A stretch of 64,000 nucleotides of DNA from Mesorhizobium sp. SARCC-RB16n (GTDB taxonomy: Bacteria; Pseudomonadota; Alphaproteobacteria; Rhizobiales; Rhizobiaceae), in assembly GCF_008520305.1 (NCBI RefSeq), contig NZ_ML703268.1, positions 150,784-214,783 on the forward strand, written 5' to 3'. Position 1 is the first letter of the stretch. Each line of letters starts with the position of its first letter. Positions 30,781 through 40,170 of the stretch are shown here, piece by piece. The notes under the pieces were generated by a model. That model saw only the letters and a program-made list of their open reading frames with translations. It was not told the DNA's origin and did not search any database. A program made the position numbers and the translations under genes.

Positions 30781-32430
30781 TCATTGCGCTATACGGTAGA
30801 GACCGAGCGACAGTTTGTCTCCCGACGAATAGTTGAGACCGTCGACTTCGGCGATCCGGTTTGCCGACTTGCCTTGCACTGACAGCATGCCATTCAATTT
30901 CTGTTCGTCGCCGATCGGTGCCAGCCCCAAGGAGCAAGCAGGATCGGCAAGCAGATGCTCCGCCACGCCGCCGACATCGGTCAGCACCGTTTTCGTGCCG
31001 ACCAGGAACACCAGACTCGGCTCCTGATAGCGCGCCGAGGCCAGTACGGTCGTGTCGCAAGGTTTGTTGGCGCGCACCGCTTCCCTGATTGCCGGGCTCA
31101 GCCATATCGGCTTCAGGGACGGGGCGATGATCCCGAACAACAACGCATAGGCAATACCGGCACAGGCGGCGGTGGCGCCGATGCGGGGCAGCGGCACCTG
31201 CAACTGGCGGGAGAACGCAAAATAGCCTGCGCCGAGTGCGGCCGCCGCCGCCGGAATGCTCCACCAAGAGAAAGTATGGGTAAGGTAGATCGGCGCGCCG
31301 ATGCAGACCGCCGCCAGGCCCAGGCTGACCACGACAAGACCGAATGCGGTCGACCACCACAACCATTGCTGCCAGCGCCTGAGCGGCGCATTGGCGTCCT
31401 GCGGCTGCAATGTCAGCAGCCACCCAGTCAGCAGCGCCATGCCGGGATAGGCCGGCAGGACGTAATGCGGCAGCTTGGTGGGAATGAGTTCGAAGACGAG
31501 CCAGAACGGAATGTACCAGGCGAGGCAGAAGCGCAGCCTGACATCGTCGCGCAGACGGTTGAGGGCCTGCAAGCCAGCGCCGACCGCGATCAGGCCGAAC
31601 GGCCACATGAACAGCGAATAGGTCAATATATAGAAACCGGGCGGCAGGCCATGCGATTCCGCGCCTGACGCGACCTTGCCGAGCATGTCCTTGCCAACGG
31701 CCTGCTGCAGGAAAGCACCGTGGCTCTTCCAGGTGATCGCGGCGAGCCAGGGCAGAGCAATCACCAGGACGAGCAGCAAGCCGCGCCCAACCCTGAGCTT
31801 CGACAGCCAGCGCCCGTCGCGTTCGAAGGCGAACAGCGTCGCGACGGTCAACGCGGACAGCAGCGGCGCAATCGGCCCCTTGATGAGGATCGCGGCCCCT
31901 TGCGCGATCCAGAAGATCCACCAGAGATGACCTCCGACCGGTTCATTGCGGCGCGATGCGAGATAAATCTGCGCCAGCGCCCCTTGCGCCGCTACGCAGC
32001 AGGCCAGCAGCATGGCATCGGTCTTTGCGTCGCGGCCTTCGAAAGCGGTGGCGAAGATGGCGGCCATCACCAGGCCGGCCGCGAGGCCGGCATTGGCACC
32101 GAAAAGATTGGTCCCGGTCCAGGCGATCGCCAGCACTGCAATGGCAATGCCAAGTGCCGAAACCGTGCGATAGACCCAGATCGGCGCCTCGGCACCCTGC
32201 CCGCTCAGCGCCACGGCCGCCGATTGCAGCCAGTAGATGCCGATCGGCTTCTGGTAGCGTGAGGTGTCCTGAAAGCGGATGTCGACATAGTCGCCGCTCT
32301 CGACCATCTGCTTGGTGGCCTGGACGAAGCGCGGCTCGTCACGGTCGATCGGCGGCATCGATGCCAGGCCCGAAGCCGTCATCACCAGGCTGAACAGGAA
32401 GAGAAATATGTAGTTCCTGTTCAACGCCAT
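30781..32430 (-). CDS. ArnT/PMT-like polyprenyl-phosphate-sugar transferase
   Basis: The 549-residue protein is a GT-C glycosyltransferase of the PMT/ArnT type: 12 or so helices and the first periplasmic loop DRDEPRFVQATKQM near residue 29 with catalytic Asp/Glu. RYQKPIGIYWLQ follows at about 58. GT-C members move a sugar from a polyprenyl phosphate to a periplasmic acceptor such as lipid A. Rhizobial relatives are RgtA-D galacturonate transferases. The RgtE- and RgtF-like genes are upstream on the same strand. Confidence 0.87.
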   Translation of the reverse strand: MALNRNYIFLFLFSLVMTASGLASMPPIDRDEPRFVQATKQMVESGDYVDIRFQDTSRYQKPIGIYWLQSAAVALSGQGAEAPIWVYRTVSALGIAIAVLAIAWTGTNLFGANAGLAAGLVMAAIFATAFEGRDAKTDAMLLACCVAAQGALAQIYLASRRNEPVGGHLWWIFWIAQGAAILIKGPIAPLLSALTVATLFAFERDGRWLSKLRVGRGLLLVLVIALPWLAAITWKSHGAFLQQAVGKDMLGKVASGAESHGLPPGFYILTYSLFMWPFGLIAVGAGLQALNRLRDDVRLRFCLAWYIPFWLVFELIPTKLPHYVLPAYPGMALLTGWLLTLQPQDANAPLRRWQQWLWWSTAFGLVVVSLGLAAVCIGAPIYLTHTFSWWSIPAAAAALGAGYFAFSRQLQVPLPRIGATAACAGIAYALLFGIIAPSLKPIWLSPAIREAVRANKPCDTTVLASARYQEPSLVFLVGTKTVLTDVGGVAEHLLADPACSLGLAPIGDEQKLNGMLSVQGKSANRIAEVDGLNYSSGDKLSLGLYRIAQ

Positions 32431-32467
32431 TTTTGAGTCTCTCCGATCATTTCTTTTGGGCGGCTGC

Positions 32468-32800
32468 TCAATCGACCTTGGTCATCGCCGCCTTGCGCTC
32501 ATTGGCGATCAGCCAGAGATTTCTGATGTAGATGAACATGCCCATGGCCTGCCCGGCGATGAACACCGGATCCTGGCGCTGGATGGCATAGATCAGAAGC
32601 AGGCCACCGCCGAACAGGGAGAAGAACCAGAAGGCCACAGGCACGACGCTGCGCTTGGCCTTTTCCGAGGCGAGCCACTGCACGACGAAGCGCATGGTGA
32701 AGAAGAACTGGGCGATGAAACCGAGCAGAACCCACGCATCGAACTGCTTGATGAAAACCTGGTGAAGCCAGGTCCCCAGTTCCTGAAGCACATTAAACAC
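32468..32800 (-). CDS. rgtF: LAB_N-domain membrane protein, RgtF-like
   Basis: A 110-residue membrane protein made only of the lipid-A-biosynthesis N-terminal (LAB_N) domain: RFVVQWLASEKAKRSVVPV near residue 38 and YAIQRQDPVFIAGQAMGMF with YIRN. About three helices. In Rhizobium leguminosarum RgtF acts with RgtE to form polyprenyl-phosphate galacturonate. It overlaps the GT2 gene by 8 bases and lies 37 bases before the GT-C gene, which supports an operon. Confidence 0.85.
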   Translation of the reverse strand: MFNVLQELGTWLHQVFIKQFDAWVLLGFIAQFFFTMRFVVQWLASEKAKRSVVPVAFWFFSLFGGGLLLIYAIQRQDPVFIAGQAMGMFIYIRNLWLIANERKAAMTKVD

Positions 32801-33560
32801 GCTTGATTTCCTCTACTTTTGGCATTCTGCGGCGCCGGCGGCGCAACCACCAGACGCCAATGAGATCGGCCGCGCCCTGCAAGCCGCGATCGAAAATGCC
32901 GTAATTCGATTTGCCGTGCCGGCGCGAGCGATCGATCACATCGCAATGCACGACGCGGTACCCCTCCTGGATGACCAGCGCCGGAACGAAGCGATGGGTG
33001 CCGTCGAAGAACGGCAGTTTGCGCAGGATATCGGTATGCACCGCCTTCAGGCCACAGCCGGTATCGCGCGTCTCGTCATGCAGGATGGCGTTTCGCAGCC
33101 AGTTGGCGAAACGCGACGCCAATTGCTTGACCTTGCTGTCGCGGCGCTTGAGGCGCTGCCCTTGCGCGGCGCCGAAATCGGGGCCGGCCTGGCGTAAGGC
33201 ATCGACCAGCATCGGAATGTATTGCGGATCGTTCTGGCCGTCGCCGTCGATGGTCGCGACAATGCCGCCGCGCGCCGCCCAGGCGCCCGAACGCACCGAG
33301 AGGCTCTGGCCGGCGGATTTTTCATGCCGCAACTCGCGCAGCGGAAACGGGCGTCGCGCCGCCTGTTCGGCGAGCACGGCAACGGTCTCGTCGGTCGAGC
33401 CGTCATTGACGATGATCAGTTCGAAGTCGCGGCCAGCCATCGCCGCCTCGATCTCGTCGATCAGCAGCGGCAGGTTTGCCGCCTCGTTTCTGCAAGGAAT
33501 GACAATGGATATCAATGCGTCCGGCATGTCGCGTCGGGGCTCTGTCGTCGGATATGGCAT
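32793..33560 (-). CDS. rgtE: GT2 glycosyltransferase, RgtE/dolichol-phosphate-mannose-synthase-like
   Basis: The 255-residue GT-A enzyme begins ISIVIPCRNEAANLP and has ELIIVNDGSTDETV, ATIDGDGQNDP with the DxD-type motif, and HGKSNYGIFDRG near residue 215. Such enzymes load a sugar from a nucleotide onto polyprenyl phosphate. In this cluster galacturonate is likeliest by analogy to RgtE. No membrane helices are obvious except a weak C-terminal one, so partner RgtF may anchor it. The ATG at 33527 is an alternative start. Confidence 0.85.
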   Translation of the reverse strand: MPYPTTEPRRDMPDALISIVIPCRNEAANLPLLIDEIEAAMAGRDFELIIVNDGSTDETVAVLAEQAARRPFPLRELRHEKSAGQSLSVRSGAWAARGGIVATIDGDGQNDPQYIPMLVDALRQAGPDFGAAQGQRLKRRDSKVKQLASRFANWLRNAILHDETRDTGCGLKAVHTDILRKLPFFDGTHRFVPALVIQEGYRVVHCDVIDRSRRHGKSNYGIFDRGLQGAADLIGVWWLRRRRRRMPKVEEIKRV

Positions 33561-33793
33561 TTATGGATGCCGTGCGGTGCCGCTTGAGGTCGTGGGCTGC
33601 AAGAACCTTTTGGGGCGGCGCCTCATTACGCCAGCCGAAACGATGAAGCAAGCATTGCAGCCGTATCGCCGCTGGCACCATCCGTTCGGGCCGCAAAACC
33701 GGAATCCACTTTTGCTGATGCCACTTGAGTGCTAAACGCGCGCGTTCACATATGCCCGCGCCGGACCGGGCGCACGCTTTCGGGAAAGAAAAC

Positions 33794-35047
33794 ATGCCTG
33801 CCTTCAAATCCGATTTCCTGCGCACGATGAGCGAGCGCGGCTTCATCCACCAGACCTCGGATGATGCCGGCCTCGACAACATCTTCGCCAAGGAAACGGT
33901 GACGGCCTATATCGGCTTCGATGCCACGGCCAAGAGCCTGCATGCCGGCTCGCTGATCCAGATCATGATGCTGCACTGGCTGCAGCAGACAGGCCACCGG
34001 CCGATCGCGCTGATGGGCGGCGGCACCTCGATGATCGGCGACCCCTCCTTCAAGGACGAGGCGCGCAAGCTTTTGACGCCACAAGATATCGACGACAATC
34101 TCGCCGGTATCCGCCGCAACTTCATGCCCTACCTCAAATTCGGCAGTGGTCCGAACGACGCGGTCATGGTCAACAATGCCGACTGGCTGATGGAGATCAA
34201 CTACGTCAATTTCCTGCGCGATGTCGGCCGGCACTTTTCCGTCAACCGCATGCTTGCGTTCGATTCCGTCAAGTTGCGGCTCGATCGCGAGCAATCGCTG
34301 TCGTTCCTCGAATTCAACTACATGATCCTGCAGGCGTATGATTTCGTCGAACTCTACAAGCGCCTCGGCTGCCGCCTGCAGATGGGCGGCTCCGATCAAT
34401 GGGGCAACATCATCAACGGCATCGATCTCGGCCGCCGTATGGAGGATGCGCAACTCTACGCACTGACCACGCCGCTGCTCACCACCTCGTCCGGCGCCAA
34501 GATGGGCAAGTCAGCTTCGGGCGCGGTCTGGCTCGATCCGGAGATGCTGAGCCCCTACGAGTTCTGGCAGTACTGGCGCAACACCGAGGATGCCGACGTT
34601 GCCCGCTTCCTGAAACTCTACACCACGCTGCCACTGGACGAGGTCGCGCGGCTCGAGCGGCTGGGCGGCTCCGAGATCAACGAGGCAAAGAAGATCCTCG
34701 CTACCGAGATCACCGCCCATCTGCATGGCCGCGCGGCCGCCGACCAAGCCAGTGAAACCGCGCGCAAGACCTTCGAGGAAGGCGCGCTCGCCGACACGTT
34801 GCCGACCGTCGAGACGGACAAGGCCGCACTCGAAGCCGGCGTCGGCATCCTGTCGCTATTGGTCAGCGCGGGGCTGGCATCGTCCAATGGCGAGGCACGG
34901 CGACATATCCAAGGCGGCGCCGTGCGCTTGAACGACCAGCCGGTAAGCGACGACCGTCGACTGGTCACGCTTGAGGATTTGAGTCCGGAAAACGTCGTAA
35001 AGCTTTCACTGGGCAGGAAAAAACACATCCTGGTGCGGCCGGCCTGA
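33794..35047 (+). CDS. tyrS: Tyrosyl-tRNA synthetase
   Basis: The 417-residue class I enzyme charges tRNA-Tyr. Tyr/ATP-binding [15 protein letters not shown] contains the HIGH variant HAGS near residue 50; [14 protein letters not shown] and the KMSKS variant KMGKS near 235 follow. The C-terminal 65 residues are an S4-type RNA-binding domain. The frame is open to 33725, but the ATG at 33794 is the family start. It is convergent with the AsmA-like gene, with only four bases between the stops. Confidence 0.97.
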   Translation: MPAFKSDFLRTMSERGFIHQTSDDAGLDNIFAKETVTAYIGFDATAKSLHAGSLIQIMMLHWLQQTGHRPIALMGGGTSMIGDPSFKDEARKLLTPQDIDDNLAGIRRNFMPYLKFGSGPNDAVMVNNADWLMEINYVNFLRDVGRHFSVNRMLAFDSVKLRLDREQSLSFLEFNYMILQAYDFVELYKRLGCRLQMGGSDQWGNIINGIDLGRRMEDAQLYALTTPLLTTSSGAKMGKSASGAVWLDPEMLSPYEFWQYWRNTEDADVARFLKLYTTLPLDEVARLERLGGSEINEAKKILATEITAHLHGRAAADQASETARKTFEEGALADTLPTVETDKAALEAGVGILSLLVSAGLASSNGEARRHIQGGAVRLNDQPVSDDRRLVTLEDLSPENVVKLSLGRKKHILVRPA

Positions 35048-35051
35048 GATC

Positions 35052-38000
35052 TCACCTGTATTCGAAGATCGACCTGAATATCCCCGGCGCGATCACCGAC
35101 AGCGGGTTGACGTCGAGCACCGGCTTGTTGGCATTGCCCCTGAGCCGGTAGGTCACACCGATCAGGCCGCGGTCTCGGCCATTGCCCAGAAGCGCGCCGA
35201 CGATGGGCAATTCGCCAAAAATGCGGTTCAGGCCGTAGACCGGCATGAAGGTGCCGGTCATGTCCATATTGTTGTTCTGGTCGTAGAGGATGCCCTGGAA
35301 GGTCGTACCGATGCGCGGCCCACGCAGCACGCCATTGGTCAGCTTCAGGTAGCCGCTGCCCTTGTCGATCTCGGCGTAACCGCGTTCGAACTTCACCCGC
35401 GACGTGTCGAGGTTGCCCTTCACCGCCTGGTTGAGGCTGCGGCTGTCGCCGGCGGGCGTGGTCGAGACGATGGAGGCAAGCTTGGGTTCGTTGACGACGA
35501 AGAAGTTGCTGGTGTCGACCTTGCCCTTCATCGGTCCGTCGCTGGCCCCCGTCAGCGCCAGCGTAATCGATCCGCCTTCCATGTGCTCATAGATGTTGAG
35601 GAACCGCAGGATGGCGCCGGCGTCCGCCGACCGCACGCTGAGCGAGCGCCTGCCGTCGCCGGTGGTATTGCTGATGGCGATGGCAGCGCCGGAACTCGCC
35701 GTCGCGCTGACCTTCAGTCCGTTCACCCTTGAACCAGCCGCACTGTAGTCGAGCTTCAGGTTGGACAGTTGCTCATCGTGGAAACCGGTCAATTGATCGA
35801 CATCGGCGCTGACGGAAATGTTGTCTGTTCCTGTCGTCTTGGTTGCGGTGTCCACATCGGACGTGAACTGCTTGATGAGCGAACGAGCGTCGAGCGCTTT
35901 GCCATTGATGTCGACCGCATAGCCCTTGCCCGATCGCTTCACCGAAACCGCCACGTCGTCGCCCCTGTTCAAGGTGACCTTGCTGAACTTGGCCGAAGAC
36001 AAGGCGCCGTTGACCAGCACGATGCTGCCGTCGACGGTGAATGTCTTTCCGTCGAGGTTAAAGTCGGACAGTGTCGTGGTGTCGCCGGACTTGGTCATGA
36101 CGAATGTGGCGCTGGCGGGAACCCCCGCCCCCTTGCTCCAGCCGGCCCAGGGAACGTCCAGCCTGGCATTGGTCAGGTCGGCCGAGACGTTCTGGTTGCC
36201 GCTGCCGCTCTTGTCGATTGCGACCTTCACCGTACCGCCAAGCAGCGGCGTCAGGCCGGGCATGGCGGCGGCGCGGATCTTGTCGTCGAGCACCAGGGCT
36301 ACCTTGCGGCTGCGCGCCGGGCCGTCATCCGCCAGCGGCTCGATGAGGTCGAGTTCGGCCGGAATGCCGTTCAGCGACGCCTTGGCGGAAATAACAGCCT
36401 TTTGCGGGTCGACCGTGATCGAACCATCGGCACCCGTCACGGTCTGTCCCTCGAACGGCTTGGCCAGCGACAGGCCGGTGTAGTCGAGCGACACCAGCCA
36501 ATCGAGCTTCAAGGTGTCGACGCCAGACTGCAGCGGGATGTCCGCCTTGACATGGCCCGTGACGCCGCCGGAAAGGTCCTCCGGCAGAATGCCGACATGG
36601 CGCATGGCATTGATCGGTTCGTAGGATGCAAGTTCGGCGACGGCGGACGCATCGCCGGCAACGTCGATATCGAGAGCGCCGATGACCGGCGGGCGGTTTG
36701 CTGCCTTGACGGCCAATGTCCCGTTGCTGGCCGCCACCACGCGGCCACTTGGCATGAAGACGGTGCCCGACGACAACGAGATGTCGACGTCGTTGCCGTG
36801 GAAGCCGACGACGCCCATCGCGTCGCGGATCGGCGGAATGCGGCCGGCTGTGTCGAAACGCGTCCCCTCGATCTGGAAACGGCCGAAGACCTCGTCGGCG
36901 GAAAGCGGCACGCCATTGCCGAGGCGGTCCGGCACCACCTGAAACTGGAGATTGGCGTCTACCACGCGGCCGCCGAACAGATTATCCAGCACCCAGAGCC
37001 GCGCATTGCGCGCCGAAAACCAAGGCCAGAGCTGTTTGACGTGAGAGACCGGCATATTGTGGACGTTGAGCGCCAGATTGATCCCGGGGGCCTTGCCGTC
37101 AACGAATTCCACCGTCGCGGTGCCAAGCACCTCACTGGAAGCGGCGGATCGAACGGCGATCTGCTCGGCCACCAGCTTATGGCTTTTGGTCTGATAGACG
37201 CCGGCAACGCGCGAGAGGAAAGTCAGCGCGGGCTCCGGCGATTCCGACGGCGCCAGGGTCGAGCCGTCGCTGGTCAGGTCGTAACGGTAGGCGGGCTCCT
37301 CATCCGCGGCACCGGTCGAGGGCTTGGGCCCGATGGAGCCGGCAAAATCGAAAGTCGAGCGGCCGGTCTTTAGCAGCAACCTGTCCACCTGGATCTTGTT
37401 GGAGCCATAGACAAGCGTCGCATCGACATCAGCATCTGCCGGCAGCAGCCCGCGCGTGCCAAGATCCAGCACCGACCCGGTGGACGAAAGGGCGGCGGTC
37501 AAGCGTGATGCGGCGGCACCTGAGCCTTCCGATCCTGTGAGCTTCAACGCGACGGCCCCAAGCTTGCCGGAGCCGGCTGCGGCGCCGGCATCCGCCAGAT
37601 TGATGCTGGCATCCAGGCTTGTCACACGGTGCGCCGCGATATCGCGGGTGGCGGAAGCCGCAACGGTGACTGTCCTGCCGTCGACATCCGCCTCGGATGT
37701 GAACTTCATGCCGCCAGGTCCCGACTGAACGACGGTGGCGTCGGCGATCTTGACCAGTTTGATCGGTCCGGCGTCGGGCAGCACGAACTCGACATTGCTG
37801 AGATCGATCCGGCGCATCGAATCTTCCCGCACGGCGTCGAGTGCGCCATGGATGTTGCCGAACACCGCGTCCGACAGTTTCTCCGGGTCGACCAGGCCGT
37901 CCGAGTTGCGCAGCGCCGCGGTCCAGTCGCCGCCGGACGGCATCGCCGCCATGAGGATACGGGCATCGGAGACCCTGGCACTGGTCAGCCGCACCTCGCC

Positions 38001-38429
38001 CCAAAGCAGCGGCACCAGGCGCACGCCAAAGCGCACGCGGCCCACATCGGCCATGGGTTTGCCGTCGCCGGTCTTCAGGCTGACATCGCTCACCTGGAGA
38101 GCGACGAAGCTCGAACTGTCGAGTGTGATGCGCGCGGGTCCGACCGCGACATTGACGTCGACGCCCGCCAGCCTCTCTATGGCGCTCTCCGCCTCCACGC
38201 GCAGCCTGTCCGAGCCGATGCCGTAAAGGCCGATGAGGTAGACGGCCACCGCGGCCAGCAGTATGAATGCGACCAGGCCGGCAAACACGCGCGAGAGCAT
38301 GCGGACGCCGCGGCCGATAGCAGCCTGACCGAGAGGCGGCACGCGGCAAGCGGACGGCAAGGCCCCCAGGTCGGTGATCTCGTCCCGCCTGAACCTGATC
38401 TTCTCGTGCTGCGGTTGCTCCTGGTCCAC
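35052..38429 (-). CDS. Very large AsmA/YhdP-like envelope protein
   Basis: An approximately 1125-residue protein with one N-terminal membrane helix (MLSRVFAGLVAFILLAAVAV) and a long beta-rich periplasmic body. Its C-terminus (RGPRIGTTFQGILYDQNNNM, then MPVYGLNRIFGELPIVGALL) is typical of AsmA-like/YhdP proteins, which bridge the periplasm for lipid transport to the outer membrane. Start is unsure: the frame opens at 38510, GTG at 38429 follows a GGAAG site, and an ATG at 38303 sits right before the helix. It diverges from the peroxiredoxin gene. Repeated Val/Asp/Gly-rich strands support a repetitive groove. Confidence 0.87.
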   Translation of the reverse strand: MDQEQPQHEKIRFRRDEITDLGALPSACRVPPLGQAAIGRGVRMLSRVFAGLVAFILLAAVAVYLIGLYGIGSDRLRVEAESAIERLAGVDVNVAVGPARITLDSSSFVALQVSDVSLKTGDGKPMADVGRVRFGVRLVPLLWGEVRLTSARVSDARILMAAMPSGGDWTAALRNSDGLVDPEKLSDAVFGNIHGALDAVREDSMRRIDLSNVEFVLPDAGPIKLVKIADATVVQSGPGGMKFTSEADVDGRTVTVAASATRDIAAHRVTSLDASINLADAGAAAGSGKLGAVALKLTGSEGSGAAASRLTAALSSTGSVLDLGTRGLLPADADVDATLVYGSNKIQVDRLLLKTGRSTFDFAGSIGPKPSTGAADEEPAYRYDLTSDGSTLAPSESPEPALTFLSRVAGVYQTKSHKLVAEQIAVRSAASSEVLGTATVEFVDGKAPGINLALNVHNMPVSHVKQLWPWFSARNARLWVLDNLFGGRVVDANLQFQVVPDRLGNGVPLSADEVFGRFQIEGTRFDTAGRIPPIRDAMGVVGFHGNDVDISLSSGTVFMPSGRVVAASNGTLAVKAANRPPVIGALDIDVAGDASAVAELASYEPINAMRHVGILPEDLSGGVTGHVKADIPLQSGVDTLKLDWLVSLDYTGLSLAKPFEGQTVTGADGSITVDPQKAVISAKASLNGIPAELDLIEPLADDGPARSRKVALVLDDKIRAAAMPGLTPLLGGTVKVAIDKSGSGNQNVSADLTNARLDVPWAGWSKGAGVPASATFVMTKSGDTTTLSDFNLDGKTFTVDGSIVLVNGALSSAKFSKVTLNRGDDVAVSVKRSGKGYAVDINGKALDARSLIKQFTSDVDTATKTTGTDNISVSADVDQLTGFHDEQLSNLKLDYSAAGSRVNGLKVSATASSGAAIAISNTTGDGRRSLSVRSADAGAILRFLNIYEHMEGGSITLALTGASDGPMKGKVDTSNFFVVNEPKLASIVSTTPAGDSRSLNQAVKGNLDTSRVKFERGYAEIDKGSGYLKLTNGVLRGPRIGTTFQGILYDQNNNMDMTGTFMPVYGLNRIFGELPIVGALLGNGRDRGLIGVTYRLRGNANKPVLDVNPLSVIAPGIFRSIFEYR

Positions 38430-38524
38430 GCAATCTTCCGTTGTACGAATTCGCTCGTGGACGAATCCCCGCTCGACACTATATCGCTGTGGCTTCGCGC
38501 GTAACCTCAAACAAGGGCATCGAT

Positions 38525-38992
38525 ATGGCCGACCTCGACGTAGGCGATCCCGCGCCGCAATTCGACCTGCCGCGGGATGGTGGTGGATCGCTCAGCCTAG
38601 CCGCATCCACCGGCAAGCCTGTCGTGCTCTATTTCTACCCGCAGGACGACACGACAAGCTGCACGCAAGAGGCGATCAGCTTCTCACAGCTGAAGCCGGA
38701 ATTCGAGAAGGCCGGCGCCGTCGTCATTGGCCTGTCGCCCGACAGCGCCAAGAAACACGACAAGTTCAAGTCAAAATACGATCTCACCATCGATCTTGCC
38801 GCCGACGAGGAGCGCAAGGTGATCGAGGCCTACCATCTATGGGTCGAGAAATCGATGTATGGCCGCAAATACATGGGTGTCGAGCGCGCGACGTTCCTGA
38901 TCGGCCGCGACGGGCGGATCGCCAGGATTTGGCGCAAAGTCCGGGTCAAGGGCCATGCCGAGGCCGTGCTGGAAGCCGTTCGCGCGCTTTGA
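38525..38992 (+). CDS. bcp: Peroxiredoxin, Bcp/PrxQ family
   Basis: A 155-residue thiol peroxidase. FDLPRDGGGSLSLA leads to VLYFYPQDDTTSCTQEAI with the peroxidatic Cys near residue 45. The resolving Cys expected five residues on in many Bcp proteins is Ser/Phe here, so this looks like a one-Cys form. It reduces peroxides, probably via thioredoxin or glutathione. Start at 38525 gives MADLDVGDPAPQFDL. Confidence 0.93.
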   Translation: MADLDVGDPAPQFDLPRDGGGSLSLAASTGKPVVLYFYPQDDTTSCTQEAISFSQLKPEFEKAGAVVIGLSPDSAKKHDKFKSKYDLTIDLAADEERKVIEAYHLWVEKSMYGRKYMGVERATFLIGRDGRIARIWRKVRVKGHAEAVLEAVRAL

Positions 38993-39033
38993 GCGTCGCC
39001 GAAGCCCGCGAAAGCAATCGACAATTGCGATCG

Positions 39034-40170
39034 TTACTCGTCGGGCGCCTCGGCCTTCGGCTGCCGCCCAGTCCTCCAGGATTTCGAAACATGGCCCACA
39101 TGATCGGCCAGCGCGGCGAGATGACCGCGCAAGCCGCGCGCACCCATCATCGATGACAGCATGACCGACTGCGTGGCGAAGCGCCGCTTGAAATCCTCGC
39201 CGCCGCAGAGAAAATCAATTTTGGCCAAGCCACGGTCGAGCGACCACTGGATATAGTCCATCATCAGCACCATACCCGGCGAGGCGCGCTCGTATTCGGG
39301 ATCATAGGTGGTGACGAAAGCCATCATCGTGCCGTGCTGCTCGAAATTGATCGAGACGGCGACGATCGTGTCGTCAAGCTCTAGCACGAAGATGCGCAAC
39401 AGCCCGAGGTCGGCCAGCACTGAAATAAGCGCGGAGAGAACGGGCGAACCCTCATCAAACAGATCCGAGGCGCGCCCATGGCGGGCGAGCCAGAGGCGCT
39501 TCAGCGTCGCGACCCGCTCGAGCACCGGCTCGCGCGGGTCCTCCGCATCCAGTAGCCGGAAACGCAATGCGCCGCTCTCTTCCATGAACTTGCGGCCACG
39601 ACGATAGTTCTGCCGGCCCTTCTTGGACAACGTCTCGAACCATTCCGCCCCGCGCTGCCAGGGGCCGGCGACGCGATAGCTGATTTCAGTGCGGTGGTTG
39701 GGCCGAAGTGCCTTGCCGTGGGCCGGCTGCAGCAGGGCATGAACACCGGCATCCGGCAGCAGACGGTTGAGATAGATCAGGTCGAAGCCGCCCTGGTCGA
39801 AAACATACTGCCAGAGGCGCGAGATCGCCCGCGGATCGCAGTCGGGTGCAACCAGCGCGTCGCCATAGTCACTGTGATCCTTCGCCGCCCATTCGAGCAA
39901 GCGGATGCCTGAGCGCCTGAAGGTTGCGAGCGCTATCACGCCATCGAGCCGGTCGCCGTTCCAGGCAAGCCCGATCCTGAGCGTGCGCCGCTCCTGGTGC
40001 GGGGTGGTGCGCCACCAGGCCGCGATCCAGTCCGGATGCTGGAACACAAGCCCGCCAGCCCGCTGCCAGAGCGCGCTCCAGGCCGGTGCGATCTCGGCCA
40101 GGCGCACCGCCGATGTCACGACTTCGAAGGTGCGTGTCCGCGGGATTGCGAGCACAACGGGAGCGTTCAT
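39034..40170 (-). CDS. GNAT/FemAB-like acyltransferase (CelD/BcsL type)
   Basis: A 378-residue protein of the Acetyltransf_6 (CelD/BcsL) type: tandem GNAT-like folds, FQHPDWIAAWW near residue 45, YLNRLLPDAG near 130, LSKKGRQNYRRGRKF near 185 and DFLCGGEDFKRRFAT near 330. Members acylate polysaccharides, peptidoglycan peptides or small molecules. The start overlaps the stop of the sterol-desaturase-type gene (ATGA). The substrate is unknown. Cytoplasmic. Confidence 0.83.
   Translation of the reverse strand: MNAPVVLAIPRTRTFEVVTSAVRLAEIAPAWSALWQRAGGLVFQHPDWIAAWWRTTPHQERRTLRIGLAWNGDRLDGVIALATFRRSGIRLLEWAAKDHSDYGDALVAPDCDPRAISRLWQYVFDQGGFDLIYLNRLLPDAGVHALLQPAHGKALRPNHRTEISYRVAGPWQRGAEWFETLSKKGRQNYRRGRKFMEESGALRFRLLDAEDPREPVLERVATLKRLWLARHGRASDLFDEGSPVLSALISVLADLGLLRIFVLELDDTIVAVSINFEQHGTMMAFVTTYDPEYERASPGMVLMMDYIQWSLDRGLAKIDFLCGGEDFKRRFATQSVMLSSMMGARGLRGHLAALADHVGHVSKSWRTGRQPKAEAPDE

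Noticed and set aside
35769-37373. 534-codon antisense frame in the AsmA-like gene
   Set aside because: Shadow; composition of random antisense, no start-site support.
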